Origin: Entoloma clypeatum
Taxonomy: Eukaryota; Basidiomycota; Agaricomycetes; Agaricales; Entolomataceae
Direction: 5' to 3'
DNA length: 64,000 bases
NCBI GenBank assembly: GCA_963565915.1
Contig: OY751485.1
Location: forward strand, 3,596,001 to 3,660,000
Shown: positions 8,721 to 20,900 of the stretch, piece after piece
Position numbering within the stretch: position 1 is the first letter of the stretch
Layout of the letters: each line of letters starts with the position of its first letter
Notes under the pieces: generated by a model
What the model was told of the DNA's origin: nothing
Seen by the model: the letters and a program-made list of their open reading frames with translations, nothing else
Databases searched by the model: none
Made by a program: the position numbers and the translations under genes

Positions 8721-9979
8721 GGGGTATTCAAATATAGTAATCAGTAATTCTAATACTTGGTATGGCCTCTCTTGGCCTGAATAACTGCTTCCACCCTTCT
8801 AGACATACTTTCAATCAAGTTCTGACACACCTCTATCTGTATATACTACTATTAGAACTAGTATTATCTGATAAATAATTAAAATTAAAAACAAAAACAA
8901 AACTACAAAACAAAAAAGTATGTACAAAACTAGTTACTACTTAGAAATAATGTTTTTATTTGAAAATTATAAAAAATAAAAAAACAAAAAACTATGTACT
9001 ACAAATATAAAAGATTGTTATCCTTTATAGAAAGAACTTTATCTTGTAAATGAAAATAATTTATATTTATAATATTCTGGTAATTTTATTTACATTAACT
9101 CTATTTTCTGTCTGCATTCACACAAAACAGATGAACCTTTCCTATTTGCAACCCTTTCATATTCAGCTGGGGGTATATTATTCCACACTTCCTCTACTCT
9201 TCCCCAAATATCCCAGACTCCTTTTGGTGGTGTTGGATATTCTTTAAGCCTGTCCTTGATGTGAACCCAGAGGTGTTCAATGGAATTGAGGTCTGGTGAC
9301 TGTGCAGGCCAATCCAGAAGAGTGATATCATTGTCTTCCATCCACTTTTTGGCCTTCTTGGAGGTGTGCTTGGGGTTATTGTCCTGCTGAAAGATGACCT
9401 CCTCCTCAAATATTCCACTCTCCTCCATACTGGGCAGCAAATCATCCTCCAAAATGGACACATACTGGTCAGCATTCATCTTCCCCTCAATCTCTGCAAG
9501 CCTCCCCACACCTTTCCAACCCATACACCCCCAAACCATAATGTTTCCTCCTCCAAACTTCACTGTATCCTGAATCTTCCTATCAATCAACCCCTGTCCC
9601 TTCTTTTTCCACACCCACTGCCTTCCATCTGATCCAAATCTATTGATTTTTGTCACATCTGACCAAGTATCCCTCTTCCAGTCCTCCACAGTCCACTCCC
9701 TGTACTTTTGAGCAAATGCTAACCTCTTATTCCTGTGCCTTATACTGAGGAAGGGCTTTTTCTTCTTCACCACAGCCTTGAATAAATATTTTCTGAGTAC
9801 CCTTCTGACTGTTTCTGAGGAGACTGGAGTAGGGATGAGATTGCTGATATGTTTAGTGGCCTGAACAGCATCAGAAGCCTTGCCAGTCCTGATTTGTGAA
9901 ATAATTGATCAGGTGTTGATAGGTGTAAGCTTGGAGGGATGGCCAGTAAGAGGAGTTTGGCAGTTAGGAAGAAGGTCCT
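8721..9979 (-). pseudogene. Tc1-like DD34E transposase (copy 1)
   Basis: Cut-and-paste transposase with DDE core from about 9773 to 9166: WSDVTKINRFGSDG, then QQDNNPKHTSKKAKKWM, and Glu in SPDLNSIEHLW, with 34 residues between the second Asp and Glu. The C-terminal end (CQNLIESMSRRVEAVIQAKR, about 8835-8760) is separated from the rest by an AT-rich insertion. Upstream, part of the DNA-binding region is readable to 9979, where the B2 LTR truncates it. An in-frame TGA after SKLTPINT sits at the same place as in copy 2. Not functional. Confidence 0.88.
8836..9166. repeat. AT-rich insertion inside Tc1 transposase
   Basis: About 330 bp of A/T-rich sequence with runs such as AAAACAAAAACAAAAC. It interrupts the transposase between the codons for NNIPPA and VCQNLIES, a join that is continuous in copy 2 near 52620. 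Clear terminal repeats or a target duplication could not be assigned. Confidence 0.6.
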
Positions 9980-10426
9980 TGTAAGGGTGACCTTACAATC
10001 CAATGACTCTGAAGTGCTCTGAAGTGACTCCGATGTTGGACGACTTGCAAGGGAAATTCAAAGAGAAAGTTCTGAGGATTCCCTTGCAAGCTAGACAGCT
10101 ATATAGACGATGAGAATTGGAAATGAGGAGAGGAATGTTGAAATATGACAAAGATCAGGAGTAGGGATGGGAACAGAATATGTAAATCAGAAGTGTGCAT
10201 GTGGTGGTATAAATCATCGCTCCGACATGCACTCCAATGCGGAGTAGGGTTGGAGGTCGTTGGAGGTTGGAGGTGTTGAAAGAGAGATGGAAAAGAAAGG
10301 AAAAGTAAAGTATAGTAATATAAATAATAGACATACCACAGTGGTTGGAGGGTCAGAAGACCAGTCGGAGGCATTGGAGAAGAGTCGGAGATGTCGGACT
10401 AAGGAAATCAGATGGTTGCCCTTACA
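9980..10426 (-). repeat. 3' LTR of B2
   Basis: A 447 bp LTR from TGTAAGGGT to GCCCTTACA, homologous and inverted to 6073-6565, about 45 bp shorter. It is followed inward by the polypurine tract seen as ACCCCCCCTCT at 10430-10440. Confidence 0.85.
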
Positions 10427-10439
10427 TTACCCCCCCTCT

Positions 10440-12520
10440 AAGGTGCGGTGTCTCAACATGCGAGGCAGAAGGTACAGGATTCGAAGGCAGTTGCAGCAAT
10501 TTGAGGCGGAGCCCCCGGGTGTCAGCGGTAAAATTCCCGGACTGGGCACGGAGCGTGAACATCCTCCTCCATCTCTCATGAGTTTTCCTCATAGCCATAC
10601 CCCTTCCACTGGAGTAGGAACTGCAGCTTGCCTCATTGAAGCCAACTGTCCAAAATTGATTCAACTTCATACTCCATTTCTTCTCCGACTGCAGTCGGAG
10701 GCGGAGGGATTTGGACATCTCATTGGAAGGGGTCTTCCAGAGCCAGCAACAATTTTACAACATGGAATATGGGGTGAACACGAGACATGGAAGGAGGGAG
10801 TTTGAGTTTGTATGCATGCGTTCCGACGGGTCAGACAACCGGAAACGGGCCTACGTCGCCCAGTTGGAAGGTCGGAGTAGAGGTCCAACACTGGTTGTAG
10901 TACCATGCCATGTCATCCTTGGCCTTTTCCAAAGCTGCTCGTGCTTCCTCCAATGCAGACTTCATCCGCTTGCTGAAATCCTCAACGGCCTCGATCTCCG
11001 ATGGTCTCTGTTGGGGCTCAAAGCCCATCCACAGGTGACGTCCGGTGTCAACATAGAAGGGGGTTTGGCATGTGGATGTGTGGATATGGTTATTGTACGA
11101 GAACTCTGCCATCTTAACGTCCTCCGATGGTTGAGGACAGTACTGCTCTGGTTGCAAAGTCGGAGCTATCCGCTTCAACTTGCCACTCCTTGCTGTGGTC
11201 AGGGAGGACAAGTATCGGAGCAGAGGTGATCCTCCACTTCAGATCTCCAAAGGCCCCCGCTTCCTTGTCATCCCAGGACCATACACAGCCCTTGGTTGTG
11301 AGTCGGAACAGCAGATGCGCAATGTCAGAGAATCCTTGGATGAAACGATGATAGAAGTTAGTGAATCCTAGAAAGGACTGTACCTCCCGCATGTTAGTCG
11401 GAGTTGGCCACTCCAACACTCTGGCAACTTTGATGGGGTCCATTTCTACACGTCCTTTCTTGATAATAAGGCCAAGGTATTCAATCTGTGTCTGTTCAAA
11501 TTCACACTTCTCCGGTTTGAGATACAACCCATGTTGTCGGAGGCGTTCTAATACTATGCGTGTGATCCTCTGATGCTCCGACAGGTCCGATGTAAAGATG
11601 AGAATATCATCAAGGTAAACACATACTCCACCTTTGGTAATAAGATCTTGTAGGATGTCGTTCATCATAGTCTGAAAGGTTGAAGGGCTATTAGTGAGTC
11701 CAAAGAACATTACAAGAGGTTTGAAGAGTCCCCAGTTCATCTGGAAAGCCGCTTTCCATTCATCTCTGGGTTTGATTCGGACATTGTTGTAGCCCCATCG
11801 GATATCGAGTTTGGTGAAGTATTGAGCATTCTGAAGCTTGTTGACTAGTTCAGAGATGAGTGGAAGAGGGTACTTGTTTTTGATAGTCTTGGAATTAAGT
11901 GATCAATAATCCTGAACGAGTCGGAGGGAACCGTCCTTCTTCTTGATGAAAAAGACCGGAGAGGCCATCAGAGATTTTGAAGGTTGGATCCGACCAGTGG
12001 CCAGATTTTCTTCCAAGAATGCATCGAGTTTCTTCTGTTCCTTCGGAGCGAGCAGATACACCTTGCAACCTGTCAGAGTTGCGTTGGGGATCAGCTCAAT
12101 GGCATGGTCCCACACACGTTCCTCTGGCAGATTGTTGAAGGAGGTCTTGCAAAATATGTCTTCAAAATCATGTAAATGGTTAGGTATAAAGACTTGGGTT
12201 TTTGGTTTTGGAGGAACACCTCCAATAGGCGTTGTGAGGTGGTTGACGATGCTCAAACAAATTCCAACATCAGAGGTAGGGCTCCAACAAAGAGGCAATC
12301 TCCCTCTTTGAACTTGTCTTCTTCCTCTTCCTCTGCTTTGTCTTCCAAAGGCTCATCCGACAATTGTTCTTTGTCCTCACTTACATCTTCCACCCAAGGG
12401 CCTCGCGGAGCCTCCTCCGCCAATCCCGCATCTGGCATTGGACCCATCTGACAAGTGCAGATATGTGCCTGCTCAAATTTGCGGATCTTCCACTGCTGAG
12501 TGGCCTCCTGTTGGCAAGTC
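10440..12520 (-). pseudogene. Pol remnants of B2 (RT and integrase debris)
   Basis: From the right: RT N-terminus (about 12298-11903), the YLDD-type box (VYLDDILIFTSD near 11620), thumb and connection to about 11190. The frame then jumps directly into integrase C-terminal sequence (MAEFSYNNHIHTSTCQTPFY near 11110), so RNase H and most of the integrase are deleted. Broken chromodomain sequence follows to 10440. A large acidic linker (residues rich in E/D near 12370) lies between protease and RT. Confidence 0.85.
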
Positions 12521-12536
12521 TGACAGTGAACCAGAC

Positions 12537-13035
12537 TAGTGTTTTGAAGTCCAGTCTCAAAGACCTAGAACTGGACCAGAACCAGACTGGTCAAGACTGG
12601 TGAGAGACTGGACTGCAGTCTCAAGTTTCAGATTTTTGAGGATTGACCAGTCTCAGGTTCTTCAAATTTTGGAAAAAAAGGGGACTGGTTCAACACCAGT
12701 CTTGATTTGAGACTCAAAAAATATAAACTGGTCATAGGTTCACACAGGTTCATATAGGTTCGCATAGATTTTGTTCATCAAAGCTTCTATAAAATGTTTT
12801 GAAATGTGTTATAAATGATATTTTGAAATAGTTTTAATAAATTGGAAAATGACCAGTTTAAACCAGTTTGAACCAGTCCTGGTTTACTTTTTTGAGAAAG
12901 GAAAGACTGGTTCACCAGTCTTTGACCAGTCCAGTCCTGGTTTCAGTTTTTTGGAGAAACCACTCAACCAGTCTTGGTTCTAGGTTCTTAATTTTTTGGG
13001 CAAAAAACCGGACTGGACTGAACTTTCAAACACTA
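12537..13035. mobile_element. 499 bp hAT-like MITE with 8 bp target duplication
   Basis: The ends are TAGTGTTTTGAAGTCCAGTC and, at the other end, the inverted form of TAGTGTTTGAAAGTTCAGTC. It is flanked on both sides by AACCAGAC (12529-12536 and 13036-13043), a perfect 8 bp duplication inside B2 pol. Internally it is built of short ACCAGTC/GACTGG words and has no ORF. An 8 bp duplication and TAGTGTTTG-like ends fit the hAT superfamily. Confidence 0.88.
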
Positions 13036-13480
13036 AACCAGACATCAACTCATTTTCATGTCCCCAGAGGTCCAATCTACCTCAGGATTGTGCTTCTTGA
13101 GCCATGTGAATCCAAGTACAATATCCTGCTTTCCCAGTCCAGTTACTGCGAGCTGGGTGGGCTCCGTGTGATCCTGGTATCGGAGTATCACGTCCAGGAC
13201 CTCCGATATCGCTCCAGCGTCGTTCAGAGTACCATCAACATTGTAAACAGGGATTACCCGTTGTAGCCGTCGGGTACTGAGTTGATGTTTCTCTACCAGC
13301 AAGCAGTCAATGAGAGCCAGTCGCTCCACTATTGAGGAGAGTCTTTTGAGAAAGGATATCCTTAGTATCCATTGTCTCCAGAACAACATCTAGTTCAATA
13401 GCGTTGTCAGAGCTGTTGGAGGCCAGGATGTATTTCTTTGGAAGTTGTCGTTCCTATTTTCGGAGTCAGGGTCAGACAAC
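13036..13480 (-). pseudogene. Retropepsin-like protease of B2
   Basis: The protease reading includes LETMDTKDILSQKTLLNSGATG, where the catalytic DSGATG motif has become NSGATG, then IVLGFTWLKKHNPEVDW. One frameshift lies near 13330. Reading through to the RT side, a CGA-to-TGA stop lies just before the nested MITE. Confidence 0.75.
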
Positions 13481-13594
13481 TTTTGGAGTTGGGGTAGGTG
13501 TGACTGAGGGTTCATTCTGTGCCAAGTTATAGGGAGAAGGAGTAAAATCTGATTCATCTATAGACAAGGAAGCATAACGATTGCTAGTGGACAA

Positions 13595-16500
13595 TGAGGG
13601 CACAGTGTGGTCGGAGCAGTGCAGAAAGGGTTAGGGCGTGTTGGAACTGTGGACTTGAAAGCTTTGTTGGTGATCCAATTACTGTCGGCTGCATACCAAG
13701 CATCTGGGTCATCATCCACAGGTCATCCAAAAGTTAGTGTAGGGATTTTGGACTGGATGTCAGATCAAAGCCCATACTTATGTGACATGTACTCTCAGGT
13801 AGAAGAAGAACATCTACAGTTCATCCGTCATGGAAGACTCACTCATGCTGCAAATGTTTCCGCTGATGATACAACTGTTGACATTCTTCTTCCGGCTACC
13901 TTTCTTGGCTCAAAGTGATGGGCTTCAAATCAGACAGCTGATTGTTTAGCTCTCACTAGAGTTTTTTGAAAACCCACTCTTTTTGTCACTGCCACGTGCA
14001 ATGGTTGCTGGCCCGAAATTACTTCTCATCTCCAACATGGACAAAATGCAACAGAAGTGCCTATCATTGTTGTGCGAGCTTTTAAACAACGACTACATTG
14101 TCTCCATGATCTTTTGCGCACAAAATTTGGTGGCATTGTTTATATGATAACTGTCATTGAATTTCAAAAGTGCGGTCTTCCTCATGCACACATTATTCTC
14201 AAGGCATGAAATTTTTCTTTTTACTCCCTGAATCTTTGATCAAGTTTCTTAGATTGATCCTGAACCTCCTCATGAAGAAATTGATCATCAAAGGCAAACT
14301 TCCAAACGACAATTCTGTGTTGCAGAAAAAAATCAAGAAATACATGACACATCCAAAAGATCATCTCACACACGAAAATAGTCACTGTAACCACAACGGA
14401 AAATGCATCTATGGCTTTCCTCAACCAATAACTCCAGAGACTTGGATTGATGAAGAGGGTCATGTGCACCTCCAACACCTTACTGAAGATGATTGTTGGA
14501 TGGTATCCCACATTCCTGAATTAGTTGATGAACTTGACTGTCACATTTATGTTGATATTGTGTTCACTGTTCTCGTCTTCCTATACTTATACAAATATTT
14601 CTTCAAAGGCCCCGACCACACTCTATTTTGAGTTCTCAATTATAACCCCCCATCGATGGATGACAAGTCTATCCAAGTAGATGAAATCAAAGACTATGTC
14701 GATGCATGTTACCTCTGTGCTCCCAAAGCGGCATGGCAGATTCTAGGTTATGATATTACTCAAAAACATCCCACTGTAACAGCACTCTCTATTCACTTGC
14801 CTAACCAAAATTTGGCCTACAAGGTTCATTGGCATCATCTCTCATTCATTATTTTCATCAACCTCACTTGCCCATCTTTGACTGTATGCTCTACACCAAA
14901 TACTTCGAGAAATTTCATCTATACTCCCTCAAAGGCAATGAAACATTGACAAAAGATGAATATGCTGAGGAACCTATTCCTGGCACATCTTCTAGAAAAG
15001 TGTGTGGCCATTGTAATCAATCACAGACTATCGCTCACATTCAAACTGTTTCCCCAACAGCTGACAAACTTTTCTATCTTAGATGTCTGTTGACTCATTG
15101 TGCAGGGAGGAGCTTTCAAGATCTTCGCACCTTTGATGAGAAAGTATTTCCTATATTTCATGAAGCAACAGTTCATTGTGGCTTATTTTTGAATGAAGAT
15201 GAGGGATTTTATGCACTTGAAGAAGCAGTTGACTCATGTGCCACTCCCCGACAACTTCGCTTTCTCTTTTCTCATATAATTCTTGAAGAATATCCTGCAT
15301 GGCATCTATGGGACTACTTCTTTGACTCCCTCACTTTTGACTTTGTCATCCTGTCTTCTTCCCCTCAACAAGAAATCGACCGCACTTTGCATGAAATTGC
15401 TCTCATCTTGGAAGAAAATGGACGCACACTCAAAGACTTTGGATTTCCCGAACTGCAACTACGATCCCCTGAGATTGTTGCCGAAATAGATGCTTTTGAT
15501 GGTCGAGAAGCAGAATTAGCTGCCTATGCACAACACAAAGCAAATATTATGGATCTCAATCAACTCTTTATATTCAATATGTTATACAACATTGTCATCA
15601 AGTATAACGACGCCGACACACAACAAAAATCTTACATTCCTCCTCATTTTATTGATGGAAAACCCGGGCAAGGAAAGACTTTTCTTGCCAATGCACTTGC
15701 TTCTAAATTAAGAAGTGAAGGTGTTATTGTTCTCGTCGTGGGCACAAGTGCATTAGCAGCCACTCTATATGAAAGAGGATGTATAGCTCATCATCTTTTC
15801 TGAATACCTGTAAATGATGTATGTGTTTTGTATGAACTCTGTAAAAAAAGTGACTCTTTTTGCAGGATTCAGCCACTATACAATCCACTATAATGCCTAA
15901 CACATTCCGTGCAGAACTCATTGATGCATCAAGTGCTATCATATGGGAAGAACTTCCAGCCGCAAATGTTGCTGCAATGGAGTGCGTCAACAATGTCTGT
16001 CAACTCGTTGTTTGGAGGAATACCATTCATTGGCATAGAAGACTTCTGACAAATTGCACCGGTCGTCAAAGGTCAAGGACTTACAGCCACTTTACTTGCA
16101 TCTGTCAAAAAATCCTATCTATGGACATACTTCAAAATATTCACTCTCTGGCACTCTCATCAAAGTGTATCTGATCCTGAATACACTGTTTTTGTCGACT
16201 ACATTGGTGAAGACTATCAACATCAAAAAACATCTCTCGGCATTCTATCACCTGTCATTAATGAAGACGACACATTGAATTTTCTTTTTCCCCCTGATAT
16301 TCTTACACAACCACAAGCATGTTTAACATGTGCTTTTCTCAGTCCCCTAAACCACTATGTCGACAACTTCAATGAGAAAGCGCTTGATAACTTGCCAGGT
16401 TGCCGAGGTATCTGCTCACACATATACTACTTTTATTCATAGTTTACCTTCTCTGTCTAGCTTCTTTCTACAGTGCAGACATCATAAAAGAAAATGAGAC

Positions 16501-17063
16501 AAATACCACCTCTGAAGACATATCCAAAGCATCATTAGATTTTCTAAGTCTTCTGAAGCATAACGGGGTTCCTCCTCATGATCTACAACTGAAGTCAGGT
16601 GCTGTGTGTTGTTTGATGAGGAACATGTCTTTCAAAACTGTTTAGTAAAAAATGTGCAGCTTATTATCAATTGTTTACATCGCCGCTTTATCCAAATTCA
16701 TGTTATCAATAACAGGCACCCTAGGAGAACCTCTCTGTCTTCCCCACATCTGATTTGACTTCAACCTGAAATATCTAGCTGGACAATTCAATGACTCCAA
16801 TTTCCTCTCCACTTAGCTTATGCCACCACCTTTCATAGCTGTATTGGTCTCACACTTGATCACACAGTCTTGGATCTTTGCAGCAAAGTTTTTGCTCATG
16901 GTCAATTGTACACTGCCCTTGCTCATGTTCAAAATCAAATTGATTCTAGAGTAATGTTTCTTGATGGTACAACAGATTCTCTGACTACCAACATTGTATA
17001 TAAAGAGTTGTTACTATAACTATGAACACAAGTCTGGCAGCGAAGCCGCCATGGCTTGTATAC
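13595..17063 (+). mobile_element. Helitron (decayed)
   Basis: A rolling-circle transposon relic: a Rep/Helitron-like N domain, then a PIF1-type helicase, all plus strand, with many stops. Near the 3' end a short palindrome AAGCC-GCCAT-GGCTT (17043-17057) is followed 8 nt later by CTAA, the layout of a Helitron terminus. The 5' TC end could not be fixed. Confidence 0.85.
13700..17035 (+). pseudogene. Helitron Rep-helicase protein
   Basis: Readable pieces in order: QSPYLCDMYSQVEEEHLQFI (near 13770); a Helitron_like_N piece with VIEFQKCGLPHAHIILK (14157-14206), which holds the HxH metal motif of the Rep region; HCNHNGKCIYGFPQPI (near 14390); Walker A of the PIF1 helicase GKPGQGKTFLANAL (15657-15698); PFIGIEDF-QIAPVVKGQG (near 16027-16075); and the helicase C-terminus [20 protein letters not shown] (near 16860). 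Several frameshifts and stops separate them, so no active protein is made. It would nick, unwind and copy the element by rolling circle if intact. Confidence 0.85.
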
Positions 17064-17480
17064 TGCTAAGTAGATGAAATGTCGGAGCTTCGTCGGAGTC
17101 CATCAGAGGTCGGACGTAGGACTGAGACCGGAGCAGAACTCCGGAAATGCGGAGGAACAACGAAGGGGAGGGATGTGGCTTCAATATATGTGTTGTGCCG
17201 CCGTTTGTTGGATAAGATGTCCCAATTTCAGGAGGTCAGAGGAGAGGTCAGAGGTGCAGAGGTTCTTGGAGAGATCTTGGTGAGGGACATGCTGACGTGG
17301 AAGTGGTTGGACAATGTTGGAGTTGTGACTCAGACACAGTACTGAGCTCGTCGAAGGGTAATGATGGAGGAAGAGCAGATGATGATGATGTCGTCGGTGT
17401 ATTGTACCACAGCAAGGATCTCTGGCATGAACTGAGAGTAGAGGAGTGAACTTTGTTGATATTCGAACTGAGGAACTACA
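17064..17480 (-). repeat. Family D LTR, first part (split by copia C1)
   Basis: Matches the complete 765 bp LTR at 42100-42864 in reverse orientation. The terminal sequence reads TGCTAAGTAG where the intact LTR has TGTTAAGTAG. The LTR is interrupted at CTACA, which is duplicated around the copia element. Confidence 0.88.
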
Positions 17481-17806
17481 TGTTAAAGTGCAATATTTGT
17501 GATAAAACACTTTATTACATGTCAAGGAACATTCTACAATATAGTACATATAGAGTTATATATAAAATAGCAAAAACGCGATATAGTGGACACCTAGAAT
17601 CACGCCTCATGCGTTTCTGTACCAAACAGTAGCATACAGAACCAGAATCCAACTATGTCCCGGACTGGGACACATTACTGCTTTTGCAAACTTGCGAAAC
17701 ACAGAACTATTAACAAACTCTGTGAATTGGTGAATTGCAGACTATTCTTGACATTGTATCTGACTAGTGCTATCACTAGTAGTGCTTTGACTTGATTGGT
17801 TTAACA
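17481..17806 (+). repeat. 5' LTR of C1
   Basis: 326 bp, TGTTAAAGTG to GGTTTAACA. TATATATAAAAT-like sequence near 17557-17568 is a candidate TATA region. Confidence 0.95.
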
Positions 17807-17821
17807 GGTTATGGGCCCCGG
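17807..17821 (+). promoter_or_regulatory. Primer binding site of C1 (half-tRNA type)
   Basis: GGTTATGGGCCCCGG starts at the first base after the LTR. Its complement reads CCGGGGCCCATAACC, the anticodon stem-loop of initiator tRNA-Met (CAT anticodon) and not the tRNA 3' end. Drosophila copia uses the same internal region of initiator tRNA-Met as primer. Confidence 0.8.
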
Positions 17822-17945
17822 CCTTTAACTGTGCATTCATTGTTGGGATATTGTTGCATTGCTGCACCTTGGCACTTTTAAAGGACCAATCAAGTCCTAT
17901 TGAAAACCATCAAGTCTATTGACTTGACAATCACACTTTGGAATA

Positions 17946-20900
17946 TTGGAACAGTTGGCAATCATGTCTTCTGAATCATTAACACCAAAATTCAAGCCTC
18001 TATCCAACTCAAACTATACAGAGTGGAGAGGCGAGATGAAGGCTTGGTTGATGAAATTGGGTTATTGGAAGTTGGTGACTGGAAAAGAAGTGATGCCAAA
18101 GTCAGATGCAGCTGCCTTGGAGAAATGGGAAACCAAAGCTGAAAAAGCTGCAGGAGAAATCTACTTGGCAGTTGATGATGACCAAAGGGTTCATTTCCGA
18201 GGAAGAGATGAAAACCCAGTGGAGATGTGGAGTCTTCTTGAAAAGGCCCATTTGCAGAAGAAACCTGGTGCAAGGTTCAATGCATATGATGACTTGTTCT
18301 CCATTGAAAAGAATGACGATGAATCACTGGTGGATCTGGGTGTTAGGATTGAAAAGGCAATGGGAAATATAAAGAATCTCAGGCCACAGGATTTCACTTT
18401 GGAAAAGCTGGATGATGAATTGCAGTGCATGGCATTGATTCGGGCATTGCCTGAAGAATATTCGCACTTCTCAACCTCGCTTCTTCTATTGGATTCTCTG
18501 GACAAGGATAAAATCCTACAAGCATTCCGCAGTGAAGAGCTTAATCGTCAAAGGAGGGTGGAGCAGGTCAACAGGGCAAAAGCATATCACACAAGTACAT
18601 TTGTGAAAAAGGGATCTTGCAACTACTGCAAGAAGGATGGTCATTGGAAGAATGAATGTCCTGAAATCAAAAATAAAAGAAAAAACCATGGACCAAGAGG
18701 CGATGGAAATGGGGGCAGCCAAGCCAAGAAAGCAGAGGAGAAAGCAGATGTTGTAACAGAATCTGCTGGAAATGCAAGTGCATTGTACTTTAATGCTCAT
18801 TCAACCTCTTCTAATGTTTTTGATTGGAATACAGACACAGGGGCCACTTCTCATATGACACCACATCGCCATTGGATAAAGGATTATACCTCTTATAGAG
18901 TTGCTATTCGATTGGCAGACAACAGAATCATTTATTCAGAAGGCGTTGGTAGTATTGTGTTCTGTCCCATTATAAACGGAATGAAAAGTAGACAAGTTGA
19001 ATTATCTAGAGTGTTACATGTACCTGGCTTACAGAATAATCTTCTTGCTGTGTTATATTTGACTAGAAGAAAACAATTTGATGTTCATATTTCCTATGAT
19101 ACCATGAATTTTATTCGTAGTGGTACTGTTTTGTTTACTGCTACAATTAATGATTACAATGTTGGTTATTTGAATGGTACAACTTTGAGCTCATCTGAAC
19201 ATGCACATCTGTTGTCAACTCTGCCTCTTGATCTGTCTTTGTGGCATAAATGGCTTTGTCATCACAACTATGGTGATATCAAAATGCTGGTGAAGGAAAA
19301 CTTGGTGGATGGCATTGTCTTTGACTCTGCAGCAAAGCCTGATCCTGTTTGTGAACCATGTTTGGCTGGGAAAATGCATGCAAATCCATTTGTTTCAAGT
19401 GAAACTAGAGCCACAGAGTTTTTGGAAATGATTCACTCTGACTTACATCATGTTGGGACCACATCTAATGGAGGCTTCAACTATTGGATCACATTTATAG
19501 ATGATTACTCACGCTTCAAGATGGTTGTACCACTGAAAAAGAAGAGTGACTCATTTAGTGCATTTAAAACATTCAAAGCTTATGCTGAGAATGCAACTGG
19601 AAAGAAGATAATGGGTTTCAGATGTGACAAAGGTGGTGAATACATTTCAAAGGAGTTCATTGGATATCTGGATAAATGTGGCATTGTGCGGCAGTACACA
19701 GTCAGAAATCGCCCACAACAGAATGGTGTTGCAGAGCGTGCAAACAGGACTTTGGATGAACGGATCACGGCAATGCTTGCTCAGTCTGGTCTACCAAAAC
19801 GGTTCTGGGGTGACTGTTTGGCTGCTTTTGTCAAAGTGTGGAATTGTTGTCCTACTTCAGCTGTTTTGGGAACAACTCCATATCACTTGTGGCATAAGAA
19901 GAAACCTAATGTTGGGCATTTTAGGGTCTGGGGGTGTGTGGCATATGTTCATATTCAAAAGGATAAACGGGAAAAGCTGGGGTCACACATGCAAAAGTGT
20001 ATCTTCATTGGTTATCCTGATGGTTACAAGGGGTGGAAGTTCTATAATCCTAAAACAAAGAAGGTTGTTATCAGTGAACGGGCAGATTTTGATGAACAAT
20101 ACACTTATGGCACAATTTCAGAGTCTGGAGACATCAAAAGTGACACTCAGTCTCAGGATCACACACCGGGGCCAGTTATTGTAGAGGAAGAATATGAACA
20201 AGAGCCTGTTACACCTGCTGCACCTTCTATTATTGAGGAGCAGCCTGCTCAAGTTGAGGAACAAGTTATTGAACAGCCGCAGCCTATGCCTGTTCAAGCT
20301 TCAGAGCAGCCAGTAGTAATTCCCAATGCCAGCAGACGGCAACGTGCTAGAATTGAACCTGCTCAGGATGATGAAGATGAACCGGATAACAGACCCATTG
20401 CTCTAAGAAAACCAACTCGAAAGGCTGCAGGTGCTGGACCAGCTGAGTGGTGGAAAGTTCGTGAAACTACTCCAGCAATATCATCATCAGAGGAGGACGA
20501 GGATAGTGATGGAGAGGCAGCTAATTTTGTTGGAGAATCTGAACCTCTGACATGGAAGGAGGCAATAGAAGGCCCCTATGCAGAGAAGTGGCATGAGGCA
20601 GCTCAAGAAGAAATGAATGTGCATTATAGCAATGGCACTTGGGATTTGGTAGAGCTACCATCTGGAGCAAAGGCAATTGGTTCAAAATGGGTCTTTCGAA
20701 TAAAGAGAAATTCAGATGGTTCAATTGAGCGGTTCAAAGCACGCATTGTTGCCAAAGGGTTTAGCCAAAGGCCTGGATTTGATTACTTGGAAACCTATGC
20801 ATCCACACTGCGGTCAGCTACAATTCGCTTGATATTGGCTATTGCAGCAATTGAAGACCTGAATTTGCGGTCTGTTGATATATCACATGCATTTGTACAA

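Larger units (their letters stand above)
7558..9979 (-). mobile_element. Tc1/mariner-like element, copy 1 (right end lost)
   Basis: The left terminus is CAGTGACTCACAAAATTGTC, preceded by target TA at 7556-7557. An inverted inner copy of the terminus lies at about 8699-8720, so the left terminal repeat has the outer-plus-inner layout of copy 2, here expanded by inserted LTR-like sequence. The transposase gene is on the minus strand. The right end is removed by the B2 LTR at 9980. Confidence 0.85.
9980..13594 (-). mobile_element. Ty3/gypsy chromovirus element B2
   Basis: Minus-strand relative of B1: 3' LTR on the left, polypurine tract, chromodomain/integrase debris, RT and protease towards the right. 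The right limit is set where Helitron sequence becomes recognisable. It is inserted into Tc1 copy 1 on the left. A 499 bp MITE is nested at 12537-13035. Confidence 0.85.
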
